From positions 1 through 64,000 of the forward strand of contig NZ_JFGS01000016.1 in the NCBI RefSeq assembly GCF_000740775.1: a stretch of 64,000 bases of DNA. Reading direction: 5' to 3'. The notes under the pieces are model-generated. The model did no database searches and was not told the DNA's origin. It was given only the letters and a program-made list of their open reading frames with translations. The position numbers were made by a program, and so were the translations under genes. This DNA comes from Haematobacter missouriensis. GTDB taxonomy: Bacteria; Pseudomonadota; Alphaproteobacteria; Rhodobacterales; Rhodobacteraceae. Shown one piece after another: positions 18,200-27,695 of the stretch; position 1 is the stretch's first letter, and every line of letters starts with the position of its first letter.

Positions 18200-19114
18200 T
18201 CAGGGGGAGGTGATCGCGGCCTCTGCCCGTGCCGCGGCGGCGGCCCGCGCGGCCACCTGCCGTTCCCGCCAGAGCGTGAACAGCCCGGCGCCGACCACGA
18301 TGGCCGCACCGATCACCACGTTCAATGCCAGTGTCTCGCCGAAGATCGTCAGGCCGATCACAGCGACGAAGGGAAGCTGGAAATAGGCAAAGGGCTGCAC
18401 CGCGCTCGCCTCCGCCACCTCATAGCAGCGGATCAACATGTAGTGGGAGAGCACACCCACACAGCACAGAAGAAGCATCCACCCCCAGTCCAGAGCGCTC
18501 ATCGGTTGCCAGTTGGGCAGGCCCACTACCGTCATCACCACGGCGCCCACCGTTCCCGTCCAGAAGAAGCTGACGCCGGCGCTGTCCTTCTGGCCGACGT
18601 AACGGGTCAGCAGCCCGTAGATCGCAAAGGAGGTGGCGGAGATGAACGGGACAAGCGCCACGGCCGAAAAGACGTGATGTCCGGGCCGCAGGATCACCAG
18701 CACCCCGAGAAAACCCACGGCGATCGCGGCCCAGCGGCGCCAGCCGACCTTCTCCCCCAGAATCGGGCCGGAGAGGGCCGCGACGATGAGCGGATAGGCG
18801 GTAAAGATCGCATGCGTCTCCACCAGTCCCAGCAGGGTGAATGCCAGCACCATCACGCAGATTTCGAAAGCGAGGAGCAGGCCGCGGAGAATCTGGAGTT
18901 TAGGATAGTGGGGTCGGAGCGCCCGGCGCAGGCCGCCCGGCATCCGGGATGCCAGCACCACGCAGAAAGCGGCAAAGAACCAGTAGCGGATCATCGTCAC
19001 CATCAGCACGTTGTATTCACCGGCCAGATGGCGCGAAATTCCGTCCTGCACCGCAAAGACGAAGGTCGTGCAGATCATCAGCACGATGCCGAGACGGGTG
19101 TTCTGTTGTGCCAT
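18200..19114 (-). CDS. DMT superfamily transporter (EamA domains)
   Basis: A 304-residue inner-membrane protein with ten predicted helices in two EamA repeats (LGIVLMICTTFVFAVQDGISRHL begins the first). GPILGEKVGWRRW and TIFGETLALNVVIGA are the paired signature loops of the repeats. Substrates of this class are mostly amino acids, metabolites or drugs and cannot be predicted. It starts 18 bases after mnmD on the same strand and probably shares its transcript. The 220-base gap after the upstream lytic transglycosylase, which is convergent, shows no clear terminator. Confidence 0.88.
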   Translation of the reverse strand: MAQQNTRLGIVLMICTTFVFAVQDGISRHLAGEYNVLMVTMIRYWFFAAFCVVLASRMPGGLRRALRPHYPKLQILRGLLLAFEICVMVLAFTLLGLVETHAIFTAYPLIVAALSGPILGEKVGWRRWAAIAVGFLGVLVILRPGHHVFSAVALVPFISATSFAIYGLLTRYVGQKDSAGVSFFWTGTVGAVVMTVVGLPNWQPMSALDWGWMLLLCCVGVLSHYMLIRCYEVAEASAVQPFAYFQLPFVAVIGLTIFGETLALNVVIGAAIVVGAGLFTLWRERQVAARAAAAARAEAAITSP

Positions 19115-19132
19115 GGCTGGTCAGCGTCCGCT

Positions 19133-19819
19133 TCAGGGTGTGAGCAGACGACCGGCGGTCATATGCCGCTTGCGTCCGTATCCCTCTCTGCGCTCTACCG
19201 CAAATCCTGCCGCCTGCAAGGCCCGCCGCACATATCCGGCAGCGGTATACGTGGCAAAGGTGCCTCCGGGACACGTGTGGGCGGCGACAGCAGCCATCAA
19301 TGCCTCATCCCAGAGTTCCGGGTTCTTGGCGGGGGAGAAGCCGTCGAGGAACCAGGCATCCGCCCGCCCCGGCCAGAGCGGCAGCATCTCTCGCGCGTCG
19401 CCCTCCACGATCTCCACCTCTGCCGGGCCAAGGAGGAATCGGCGCTCTCCCTCCGCCCACGCCGAGAGCAGTGGCTCCGCCATGCCCGCGGCTTCCGGGA
19501 AGGCGGAGAGCGCGCGGGCCATGTCATCCGCGCTCATCGGGAAGGCCTCGAAACTGGTGAAGCGGAAGCTGCCGGGAAGGTCCGCCGCCTGCCATGCCAG
19601 AACGGTGGCGATCAGGTTCAGCCCAGTGCCGAATCCCAGCTCTGCGATGTGGAAACCGTCGTGGAACCGCGCGGGCAGATCATTGCCGCCAAGGAAAACG
19701 TGCCGCGTCTCCGCCAGCCCGTCGCCCAGCGAGAAATACGGGTCGTCGAAGCGGCGGGCGACCGGCACGCCGCCGTGGCGCCAGTCGATCTCGGCCGTGT
19801 CGGAAGGTGTGTGCGGCAT
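19133..19819 (-). CDS. mnmD: tRNA mnm5s2U34 methyltransferase, stand-alone MnmD
   Basis: A 228-residue SAM-dependent methyltransferase that corresponds to the N-terminal half of E. coli MnmC. FHIAELGFGTGLNLIATVLAW is the SAM-binding motif, ADAWFLDGFSPAKNPELWDE is the diagnostic family sequence, and CPGGTFATYTAAGYVRRALQAAGF follows. It methylates nm5s2U at the tRNA wobble position. The oxidoreductase half is encoded separately and divergently 68 bases away. Confidence 0.93.
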   Translation of the reverse strand: MPHTPSDTAEIDWRHGGVPVARRFDDPYFSLGDGLAETRHVFLGGNDLPARFHDGFHIAELGFGTGLNLIATVLAWQAADLPGSFRFTSFEAFPMSADDMARALSAFPEAAGMAEPLLSAWAEGERRFLLGPAEVEIVEGDAREMLPLWPGRADAWFLDGFSPAKNPELWDEALMAAVAAHTCPGGTFATYTAAGYVRRALQAAGFAVERREGYGRKRHMTAGRLLTP

Positions 19820-19887
19820 GGCATGGTCCTCAAGGCTGTTCCGGGGCTAGAACAGAGCGGCACGACACACAAGCGGGGAGAGCGGGC

Positions 19888-20925
19888 ATGACGGATGTGA
19901 CGGTTTACGGCGCGGGCGTGTTCGGGCTTTCCGTCGCCTGGGCCTGTCTGGAACGCGGAGCCAAGGTGCGGGTGATCGACCCTTCGGGCGTGGGGGCCGG
20001 AGCTTCGGGCGGCGTGGTGGGCGCGCTCGCACCGCATGTGCCGGAGACGTGGAACGACAAGAAGCAGTTCCAGCTCGACAGCCTGCTGATGGCGGAGACC
20101 TGGTGGGCGGGCGTGGCACGGGCGTCCGGCCGCGATCCGGGCTACGGGCGGACGGGACGTATCCAGCCGCTCATGAGGACGGAGGCCGCGACGCTGGCCC
20201 GCACGCGGGAGACCACGACCGAAGCGCTCTGGGCGGGGGCGGCGAGCTGGCGTGTGCGCCCTGTCTCGGCCGGCGAAGACGACTGGCTCCCTCCCGGTGT
20301 GGTCGAGGTGGTGGAGGATACGCTCACCGCCCGCATCCTGCCCGCCGCAGCTTGCGAGGCGCTGGCCCATGCGATTATCGCCCGGGGGGGCGATGTGCGG
20401 CGGGAGGGTGCACCCTATGGCCGGGTGGTCTGGGCCACCGGCTGGACAGGGCTGGCGGCGCTGTCCCTGGCGCTGGACCGGAAGGTGGGCGGCGGGGTGA
20501 AGGGGCAGGCGCTCACCCTCGCGCTTCCGGCGGCGGAGCGCCCGCAGGTGTTCACCGAAGGCGTTCATATCGTGCCCCACGCCGATGGAACGGTGGCTGT
20601 CGGGTCCACTTCCGAACGGGAGTTCGATGTGCCCGACCGGGTGGACGGTGCGCTCGCGGAGTTGCATGCGCGGGCCGTCGGGCTTTGCCCGGCGCTGGAG
20701 GGCGCGCCGGTGGTGCATCGCTGGGCAGGGGTAAGGCCGCGTGCGCGGAGCCGGTCCCCCATGCTCGGACCCTGGCCGGGGCGGGCGGACCATTTCATCG
20801 CGAATGGCGGATTCAAGATCGGCTTCGGCATCGCCCCCAAGGTGGCCGAGGTCATGGCGGACCTCGTGCTGGAGGGGCGGGAGGCGGGCATTCCTGCGGG
20901 CTTCCGGGTCGAGGCCAACCTGTAA
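19888..20925 (+). CDS. FAD-dependent oxidoreductase, MnmC2/DAO-like
   Basis: A 345-residue DAO-family flavoprotein. The dinucleotide motif is VYGAGVFGLSVAW at the N-terminus, GVGAGASGGVVGALAPHV follows, and the C-terminal FAD part has WAGVRPRARSRSPMLGPW. The GASGGxxGxLxPH sequence and the neighbouring mnmD suggest the MnmC2 role, oxidative removal of the carboxymethyl group of cmnm5s2U34; that assignment is inference. Other DAO enzymes (glycine oxidase-like) remain possible. The ATG at 19888 follows GCGGGGAGAGCGGGC. Confidence 0.82.
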   Translation: MTDVTVYGAGVFGLSVAWACLERGAKVRVIDPSGVGAGASGGVVGALAPHVPETWNDKKQFQLDSLLMAETWWAGVARASGRDPGYGRTGRIQPLMRTEAATLARTRETTTEALWAGAASWRVRPVSAGEDDWLPPGVVEVVEDTLTARILPAAACEALAHAIIARGGDVRREGAPYGRVVWATGWTGLAALSLALDRKVGGGVKGQALTLALPAAERPQVFTEGVHIVPHADGTVAVGSTSEREFDVPDRVDGALAELHARAVGLCPALEGAPVVHRWAGVRPRARSRSPMLGPWPGRADHFIANGGFKIGFGIAPKVAEVMADLVLEGREAGIPAGFRVEANL

Positions 20926-21173
20926 GGCGCCTGGCGGGGCGGATAGCGGTGGCCCATGGTCGATGTCGCCGCCTGTGATGTTGCCGCCGCGCGCGCCTGA
21001 AGGTGGTCCGGGGCGGATGGGCTGCGTCCCCTTGCTCCGCGCCAGGTTCCTCATGCGGATCAGGGCGAGTCCGGCATCGGCGGCTATCCCCTTCCGTCGC
21101 CAGGAGACATTTCCGACACTTGCCCCCCCGCCCGCGCTGTCGCACTGTGCGGCCCGAACGGAAGGGAGCACCC

Positions 21174-22838
21174 ATGCGGCACGGCGGACAGATCCTTGTG
21201 GACCAACTGAAGGCGCGGGGGGTGACGCGCGTCTTCTCCGTTCCGGGAGAGAGCTTTCTGGCTGTCCTCGACGGACTTTACGACAGCGGGATCGAGAATA
21301 TCGTCTGCCGTCACGAAGGCGGCGCGGCGATGATGGCGGAGGCCCATGCCAAGCTTACGGGCGAGCCGGGCGTCTGTTTCGTGACCCGCGGGCCGGGGGC
21401 GACAAATGCTTCCGCCGGGGTTCACGTCGCCCGGCAGGATTCGACCCCGCTCATCCTCTTTGTCGGCCAGATCGCCCGCAGCGACCGTGACCGGGAGGCA
21501 TTTCAGGAAATCGACTACCGCGCCGTCTTTGGCCCGCTGGCGAAATGGGCCTCCGAGATCGACCAGACGGAGCGGATCCCGGAATATGTCTCCCGCGCCT
21601 TCCGGCTCGCCGTCTCCGGCAGGCCCGGACCGGTGGTGCTGGCTTTGCCGGAGGATGTGTTGGCCTGCCATGCGGATGTACCTGATCTGGCCCCTGCCGA
21701 ACCGCGCGCGACTACGGTCGCGGAGGCGGATGTGGCGGCCGTGATGGCGGCGCTGGAGGGGGCGGAGCGCCCGCTGCTCGTCGTCGGGGGGCCGCAATGG
21801 TCGGCTCAGGCGGCGGCGGATCTCGCCCGGTTCGCGGAGGCGCAGAACCTGCCGGTGACCACTTCCTTCCGGCGGCAGGACAGGCTCGACAACCGCCATT
21901 CGCATTATGCGGGCTATCTCGGCGTCGGGATGAATCCGAAGCTCGGCGCGCGTCTGGGCGAGGCGGACCTGCTGATCGTTCTCGGCTCGCGGCTGGGCGA
22001 TACGGCCACCAATGGCTACACGCTGCTCGATCCGGCCGCGCCGGGAACTCGGATCGTGCATATCCATCCCGATCCCGACGAACTCGGCCACGTCTGGCGG
22101 CCGGATGTCGCAATCGTCGCGACGGCGCCCGCGATGATCGCCGCCCTGGCCCGGCAGAACGCGGTCCCGAACCCGGTGCGGGCCGGCTGGACCAAGGCGC
22201 TCCGCGCGGATTTCGAGGGCTGGATCCAGCCAAAGGAAACCCCCGGCGCGGTAAAGATGGAAAAGGTGATCGGCTGGCTCGCCGAAACGCTCCCCGACGA
22301 TGCGATCCTGACCAATGGCGCAGGCAACTTCGCAGCCTTCCTGCATCGCTACTACAGCTATCGCGGCTTCCCCACGGAACTGGCGCCGACATCGGGCAGT
22401 ATGGGCTATGGGTTTCCGGCGGCGATCTCCGCCTCGCTCGAACATCCGGGACGGCGGGTGGTCTGCGTGGCGGGCGACGGCGACATCCAGATGACGCTGA
22501 ACGAGTTCTCCACCGCCATGCAGCATGGCGCGACCCCGATCACCATCGTCGCCAACAACGGCCAATACGGCACAATCCGCATGCATCAGGAGCGGACGTA
22601 TCCGGGACGGGTCAGCGGGACGCGCCTCGCCTCGCCTGATTTCGCGGCACTGGCGCGGGCCTATGGCGGGCATGGTGAGCGCGTGGAGCGGACGGAGGAT
22701 TTCCCCGCTGCCTTTGAACGTGCGGTGGCCTCTGGCAAGCCTGCGATGATCGAACTCGCGCTGGATCCAGAGGCGCTCTCGGCCGGTGCGACGCTGGCGC
22801 AGACGCGGGCGCAGGGCGAGGCGGCGCACAAGGGGTGA
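21174..22838 (+). CDS. thiamine pyrophosphate-binding protein (acetolactate synthase-like)
   Basis: A 554-residue ThDP enzyme. The activating Glu48 is in CRHEGGAAMMAEAHAK, TRGPGATNASAGVH and GRPGPVVLALPEDVL belong to the Pyr and middle domains, and GDG at 434-436 with NNGQYGTIRMHQE is the ThDP/Mg motif. It resembles acetolactate synthase catalytic subunits, but no small regulatory subunit is adjacent and the sequence could equally be a decarboxylase or carboligase of other metabolism. The ATG at 21174 follows GAAGGGAGCA. It converges on an MFS carrier gene across a strong terminator. Confidence 0.88.
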   Translation: MRHGGQILVDQLKARGVTRVFSVPGESFLAVLDGLYDSGIENIVCRHEGGAAMMAEAHAKLTGEPGVCFVTRGPGATNASAGVHVARQDSTPLILFVGQIARSDRDREAFQEIDYRAVFGPLAKWASEIDQTERIPEYVSRAFRLAVSGRPGPVVLALPEDVLACHADVPDLAPAEPRATTVAEADVAAVMAALEGAERPLLVVGGPQWSAQAAADLARFAEAQNLPVTTSFRRQDRLDNRHSHYAGYLGVGMNPKLGARLGEADLLIVLGSRLGDTATNGYTLLDPAAPGTRIVHIHPDPDELGHVWRPDVAIVATAPAMIAALARQNAVPNPVRAGWTKALRADFEGWIQPKETPGAVKMEKVIGWLAETLPDDAILTNGAGNFAAFLHRYYSYRGFPTELAPTSGSMGYGFPAAISASLEHPGRRVVCVAGDGDIQMTLNEFSTAMQHGATPITIVANNGQYGTIRMHQERTYPGRVSGTRLASPDFAALARAYGGHGERVERTEDFPAAFERAVASGKPAMIELALDPEALSAGATLAQTRAQGEAAHKG

Positions 22839-22851
22839 TCTCACGCGAAAA

Positions 22852-22891
22852 AAAGAAGAAGGGCCGCTCCGGGGAGCGGCCCTTCTTCTTT
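22852..22891. terminator. bidirectional intrinsic terminator
   Basis: A perfect 19-bp stem (22852-22870 with 22873-22891) whose outer part is A-rich on the left and T-rich on the right (CTTCTTCTTT). It works for both the ThDP enzyme gene and the convergent MFS gene. Confidence 0.9.
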
Positions 22892-22925
22892 GCGGAAGGC
22901 CAGATGCTTTCGAAAGGCCAGATGC

Positions 22926-24260
22926 TCAGTTCTTGAATTCGAGCTGCCGGTTCGCCCGGAGCGCCACCAGCGTGCAGATCGCGCCGGAGAGCAGATAGGC
23001 GCCCGCCGACCACAGGCCGAACCAATGTACCAAGGCGAGTGCGACCAGCGGCGCGAAGCCCGCGCCGAAGAGCCAGGCAAGATCGGATGTCAGGGCCGAC
23101 GCGGTGTAGCGATAGGTCGGATCGAACCGAGCTGCCGTCGCGCCGGAAGACTGGCCGAAGGACAGGCCGAGCAGCGCGAATCCCACGATCATGTAGATCA
23201 GCTCCCCCGTCTCGGCTCCGCCAAGGAAGGCCGGCGCCAGGATGCTGAACACCGCAATACCGATGGCGGCGAGCGCGAGCAGGTTGCCCCGGCCGATCCT
23301 GTCCGACAGCATGCCCGACAGGAGGACGGCACCGACCCCCACCACGGCCGCGATGACCTGGATGATGAGGAAGTCCGCCGGCGGCTCCTCCGTGTAGAGG
23401 AATACGTAGGACAGCGGGAACACCGTCATCATGTGAAAGAGCGCAAAGCTCGCGAGCGGGGTGAAGATCCCAAGAACGATCCGGGGCCCCTCCGCGCTCA
23501 GCGTATTGCCGACCGGTGCGGGTTGCAGGTCACGGCTTTCGAACAGACGCTCGTACTCCGGCGTCACCACGATGCGCAGGCGGGCGAACAGGGCCACGAC
23601 GTTGATCGCGAAAGCGACGAAGAACGGATAGCGCCAGCCCCAGCTCAGGAAGTCCTCGGTGGAGAGGCTGAGCACCAGATAGGCGAACAGCGCGGATGCC
23701 ACGATCAGTCCGAGTGGTGCGCCAAGCTGCGGCAGCATAGCATACCAGCCCCGCTTGCCGGGAGGCGCGTTCATTGCGAGCAGCGAGGACAGTCCGTCCC
23801 ATGCTCCGCCGAGCGCGATCCCCTGCAGGAAGCGGAAGGCGGCGAGGAACAGGATCGACCAGTAGCCGATGGTGGCAAAGCCGGGAATCAGCGGGATGCA
23901 GACGGTTGCCGTTCCGAGCAGGAACAGCGCAAGCGTGAGCTTCGCTCCTCGCCCCCAGGCACGGTCGATCTGGATGAAGAGGATCGTGCCGATCGGACGC
24001 GCGACAAAGGCCAGCGCGAAAACCGCAAAGGACAGCAGCGTGCCCGTCAGCGGATCGGCGAAGGAAAAGAAAACCGCCGGAAAGACCAGCACGGAGGCGA
24101 TGGAATAGACGAAGAAGTCGAAGAATTCCGACATCCGGCCGATTATAACGCCGATGGCGATTTCATTGGGCGAGACGTCGTGGCTGCCATCCTTGTGGAT
24201 GGCGCGGGCGTCGCGTTCCGCCGTCGTCTCCGGCGTTCCCGTGGCTGCGGTGCTGCTCAT
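22926..24260 (-). CDS. MFS transporter, metabolite:H+ symporter type
   Basis: A 444-residue membrane protein with twelve predicted helices. EFFDFFVYSIASVLVFP, an RPIGTILF segment, the RFLQGIALGGAWDGLSSLL stretch and DRIGRGN between helices are features of the MHS branch (shikimate, proline/betaine or dicarboxylate carriers). The ATG complementary to 24258-24260 is preferred because GAGGCGAGG precedes it; upstream in-frame ATGs would add a tail without membrane character. It is divergent from cyoA, 205 bases away. The substrate is unknown. Confidence 0.88.
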   Translation of the reverse strand: MSSTAATGTPETTAERDARAIHKDGSHDVSPNEIAIGVIIGRMSEFFDFFVYSIASVLVFPAVFFSFADPLTGTLLSFAVFALAFVARPIGTILFIQIDRAWGRGAKLTLALFLLGTATVCIPLIPGFATIGYWSILFLAAFRFLQGIALGGAWDGLSSLLAMNAPPGKRGWYAMLPQLGAPLGLIVASALFAYLVLSLSTEDFLSWGWRYPFFVAFAINVVALFARLRIVVTPEYERLFESRDLQPAPVGNTLSAEGPRIVLGIFTPLASFALFHMMTVFPLSYVFLYTEEPPADFLIIQVIAAVVGVGAVLLSGMLSDRIGRGNLLALAAIGIAVFSILAPAFLGGAETGELIYMIVGFALLGLSFGQSSGATAARFDPTYRYTASALTSDLAWLFGAGFAPLVALALVHWFGLWSAGAYLLSGAICTLVALRANRQLEFKN

Positions 24261-24358
24261 GCTGGACCTCGCCTCTTCCTGCATCTGATATAAGTTGTGC
24301 ATGATAGCGCACTCCGCGCCACTGGCACGGGGCGGCGTCTCTATAGAGCCGACGGCTG

Positions 24359-24402
24359 CACCTGCGGCATTGGGCAAATTGTCCAATGTCACACCTGCGG
24401 CA
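24359..24402 (+). promoter_or_regulatory. operator-like repeat cluster upstream of cyoABCD
   Basis: CACCTGCGGCA occurs twice (24359-24369 and 24392-24402), 33 bases apart, about three helical turns. Between them lies the inverted repeat CATTGG-N9-CCAATG (24368-24388). The cluster is 64 bases before the cyoA start and in the shared divergent region. It could bind a dimeric regulator; the regulator is not known. Confidence 0.4.
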
Positions 24403-24465
24403 GAGCCTTTAATCCAACGCCCGATCTTCCGGCCCAGCCGGACTGCCCCCTAGTTTCCTTGCCAG

Positions 24466-25665
24466 ATGATGGGAAAGCCCGTGAAACCAGCGCGCCTCGT
24501 CCCCCTTATCCTCGTTCCGCTCCTCCTCGCAGCGTGCAAGCCGGTGGTACTGTCACCGGCGGGCGATATTGCGATGCGGCAGCGGGACCTGCTTGTCATT
24601 TCCACGCTGCTCATGCTGCTCATCATCATTCCGGTGATGGTGCTGGTGATCTTCTTTGCGTGGAAATACCGCGAATCGAACCGGAAAGCGGAGTACAAGC
24701 CAGACTGGGATCACTCGACCCAGCTCGAACTCGTCATCTGGGCGGCTCCGCTGCTCATCATCATCTGCCTCGGTGCGCTGACATGGGTCGGCACGCACCT
24801 GCTGGATCCCTACCGACCGCTCGACCGGCTCGACAAGGACAGGCCGCTTGCCGCCGATCACCGGCCGTTGGAGGTGCAGGTCGTGGCGATGGACTGGAAA
24901 TGGCTGTTCATCTATCCCGAAGAGGGGATCGCCACGGTGAACGAGCTCGCCGCGCCGGTGGACCGGCCGATCCGCTTCAAGATCACCGCCACCTCCGTGA
25001 TGAACTCCTTCTACATTCCGGCCCTGTCGGGCATGATCTACGCGATGCCCGGGATGCAGACGCAGCTCAACGCCGTCATCAACCATGCCGGCGAATTTGA
25101 GGGGTTCTCCGCCAACTACAGCGGTCACGGCTTCTCCCACATGCGATTCGCTTTCCATGGGCTTGACGACGCCGGTTACGATCAGTGGGTCCAGCAGGTG
25201 CGCGAAAGCGGCCAGACGCTTGACCGTGCGACCTATCTCGAGCTGGTCAAACCCAGCGAGAACAATCCCGCCACGCATTACCAGTCGGTCGACGCCGATC
25301 TCTATCGCCTGATCCTCAACATGTGCGTGGAGCCGGGTCGGATGTGCATGAATGAAATGGCCTCCATCGACGCAAGAGGCGGGGCGGGTCTGGCCGGAAC
25401 ACTGAACGTCCGTCCCTTCGACGCCGACGGACCGATCCGTCAGGCGACGGTCTTCGGTGGCCTGCCTTCGTTTGTGGAGACCTTCTGCACCGTGGAAGAC
25501 TCCAAGCTCGCCTTCGGAGGCCCGCTGGCTGCAGCCGAACTGCCCGAACAGGTCCGCACCCGGACGCCGTTCCGCGGGCACGGTCTGACGCAGCCCTCGC
25601 TCCTGCCGTTCACGGCGCCCACTTCGCAAGCGGAGGCGGACGCCGCCCGCCCCTCCGCACTCTGA
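24466..25665 (+). CDS. cyoA: ubiquinol oxidase (bo3-type) subunit II
   Basis: A 399-residue lipoprotein subunit. The signal ends in lipobox L-A-A-C (Cys24). Two transmembrane helices follow (about 44-67 and 87-106), then the cupredoxin-like periplasmic domain with QVVAMDWKWLFIYPE and SGHGFSHMRFAF. The Cys/His ligands of the CuA site are absent, so this is a quinol oxidase, not a cytochrome c oxidase. It ends with a COX_ARM region that includes NMCVEPGRMCMNEM. cyoB follows after 14 bases. A weak ribosome site precedes the tandem ATGs at 24466/24469. Confidence 0.96.
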   Translation: MMGKPVKPARLVPLILVPLLLAACKPVVLSPAGDIAMRQRDLLVISTLLMLLIIIPVMVLVIFFAWKYRESNRKAEYKPDWDHSTQLELVIWAAPLLIIICLGALTWVGTHLLDPYRPLDRLDKDRPLAADHRPLEVQVVAMDWKWLFIYPEEGIATVNELAAPVDRPIRFKITATSVMNSFYIPALSGMIYAMPGMQTQLNAVINHAGEFEGFSANYSGHGFSHMRFAFHGLDDAGYDQWVQQVRESGQTLDRATYLELVKPSENNPATHYQSVDADLYRLILNMCVEPGRMCMNEMASIDARGGAGLAGTLNVRPFDADGPIRQATVFGGLPSFVETFCTVEDSKLAFGGPLAAAELPEQVRTRTPFRGHGLTQPSLLPFTAPTSQAEADAARPSAL

Positions 25666-25679
25666 GACAGGACTGACCG

Positions 25680-27677
25680 ATGTTTGGTATGCCGCTCTCC
25701 GAATTCATCTTCGGCCGCCTCACCTGGGAGGCCCTGCCGTTGCACGAGCCCATCGTCGTCGCGACCTTTGTCGCGGTGGCGATAGGCGGGGTCGCGCTGC
25801 TCGGCGCGCTCACCTATTTCAAGCTGTGGGGCTATCTCTGGAGGGAATGGTTCACCACGGTGGACCACAAGAAGATCGGGATCATGTACATGATCCTCGG
25901 CCTCGTCATGTTCGTGCGCGGATTTGCCGACGCGGTGATGATGCGGATCCAGCAGGCCATGGCCTTCGGCGGGTCGGAAGGCTATCTCAACGCCCACCAC
26001 TACGACCAGATCTTTACCGCGCACGGGGTCATCATGATCTTCTTCGTGGCCATGCCGATGGTCACGGGACTGATGAACTATGTCGTGCCGCTGCAGATCG
26101 GCGCGCGGGACGTGTCTTTCCCTTTCCTGAACAACTTCTCGTTCTGGATGACGGCAGGCGGCGCGATCATCACCATGGTGTCGCTTTTCGTGGGTGAATA
26201 TGCGCAGACCGGCTGGCTGGCCTATCCTCCCTTGTCCGGAATTACCTACAGCCCGTGGGTCGGGGTGGATTACTACATCTGGGGCCTTCAGGTCGCGGGG
26301 GTGGGAACATTGCTCTCGGGCGTCAACCTGATCGCGACCATCGTGAAGATGCGCGCGCCTGGTATGACGATGATGAAGATGCCGGTGTTCACCTGGACCT
26401 CGCTCTGCACCAACGTGCTGATCGTGGCGGCTTTTCCGGTGCTGACGGCAGTGCTGACGCTGCTGACCCTCGACCGTTACGTGGGGACGAACTTCTTCAC
26501 CAACGATCTCGGCGGCAACGCCATGATGTATGTGAACCTGATCTGGATCTGGGGCCACCCGGAGGTCTACATTCTGATCCTGCCGCTGTTCGGCGTGTTC
26601 TCCGAGGTGGTGTCGACCTTCTCCGGCAAGCGGCTCTTCGGCTACACGTCCATGGTCTATGCGACGGTGGTCATCACGATCCTGTCCTACCTCGTGTGGC
26701 TTCACCACTTCTTCACCATGGGGTCGGGCGCGTCGGTGAACTCCTTCTTCGGGATCACCACGATGATCATTTCCATCCCGACGGGCGCGAAAATCTTCAA
26801 CTGGCTGTTCACCATGTACAAGGGACGGATCCGGTTCGAGCTGCCGATGATGTGGTCCATCGCCTTCATGCTGACCTTCGTGATCGGCGGGATGACGGGC
26901 GTGCTTCTGGCCGTGCCGCCGGCGGATTTCGTGCTGCACAACTCCCTGTTCCTCGTTGCGCACTTCCACAACGTGATCATCGGCGGCGTGCTCTTCGGCC
27001 TGTTCGCGGCGATGAACTTCTGGTGGCCAAAGGCCTTCGGCTTCAAGCTCGACCCGTTCTGGGGCAAGGTATCCTTCTGGTGCTGGGTGCCGGGCTTCTG
27101 GATCGCCTTCACGCCACTCTATATTCTCGGCCTCATGGGGGTGACACGGCGGATGCGGGTGTTCGAGGACCCCTCGCTGCAGATCTGGTTCCAGATCGCA
27201 GCAGTCGGTGCGGCGCTCATCGCCCTCGGCATCCTGACGATGTTCATCCAGTTCGGGGTCTCCATCCTGCGGCGCGACCAGCTTCGCGACGTTTCGGGCG
27301 ACCCTTGGAACGCGCGCACGCTGGAGTGGGCGACCTCTTCGCCACCGCCGGAGTACAACTTCGCTTTCCAGCCGGTCGTGCGCGATCTCGACGCGTGGTG
27401 GGACATGAAAGAAGCGGGCTACCGCCGCCCGGTCGAAGGGTTCCGTGATATCCTGATGCCCCGCAACACGGGGGCGGGCATCATCATCGCGGGGCTCAGC
27501 ACCGTGCTCGGTCTGGCGATGATCTGGTATATCTGGTGGCTGGCTGCACTCTGCCTCGTCGGGGTGTTCTGGGTCGCGATCGCCAACAGCTTCCGCTACG
27601 ACCAGACCTTCACCATTCCCGCCACGCACGTCAGCACGACGGAAGCGGACCGGACGCGGCAGCTCGCCCGAGCCTGA
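25680..27677 (+). CDS. cyoB: ubiquinol oxidase (bo3-type) subunit I
   Basis: The 665-residue catalytic heme-copper subunit, with about fifteen membrane helices. The low-spin heme ligand is in [29 protein letters not shown] carries the CuB His with the cross-linked Tyr, LHHFFTMG holds the two further CuB His, and HFHNVIIGG carries the high-spin heme ligand and its partner. It reduces oxygen to water at the expense of ubiquinol and pumps protons. It is the second gene of cyoABCD, with 18 bases to cyoC. Confidence 0.98.
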   Translation: MFGMPLSEFIFGRLTWEALPLHEPIVVATFVAVAIGGVALLGALTYFKLWGYLWREWFTTVDHKKIGIMYMILGLVMFVRGFADAVMMRIQQAMAFGGSEGYLNAHHYDQIFTAHGVIMIFFVAMPMVTGLMNYVVPLQIGARDVSFPFLNNFSFWMTAGGAIITMVSLFVGEYAQTGWLAYPPLSGITYSPWVGVDYYIWGLQVAGVGTLLSGVNLIATIVKMRAPGMTMMKMPVFTWTSLCTNVLIVAAFPVLTAVLTLLTLDRYVGTNFFTNDLGGNAMMYVNLIWIWGHPEVYILILPLFGVFSEVVSTFSGKRLFGYTSMVYATVVITILSYLVWLHHFFTMGSGASVNSFFGITTMIISIPTGAKIFNWLFTMYKGRIRFELPMMWSIAFMLTFVIGGMTGVLLAVPPADFVLHNSLFLVAHFHNVIIGGVLFGLFAAMNFWWPKAFGFKLDPFWGKVSFWCWVPGFWIAFTPLYILGLMGVTRRMRVFEDPSLQIWFQIAAVGAALIALGILTMFIQFGVSILRRDQLRDVSGDPWNARTLEWATSSPPPEYNFAFQPVVRDLDAWWDMKEAGYRRPVEGFRDILMPRNTGAGIIIAGLSTVLGLAMIWYIWWLAALCLVGVFWVAIANSFRYDQTFTIPATHVSTTEADRTRQLARA

Positions 27678-27695
27678 GCCTGGAGAGACAGTTCC

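Noticed and set aside
24301-24465. FNR-type site (TTGAT-N4-ATCAA) upstream of cyoA
   Set aside because: No acceptable match to the FNR consensus was found; only the repeat cluster reported above is present.
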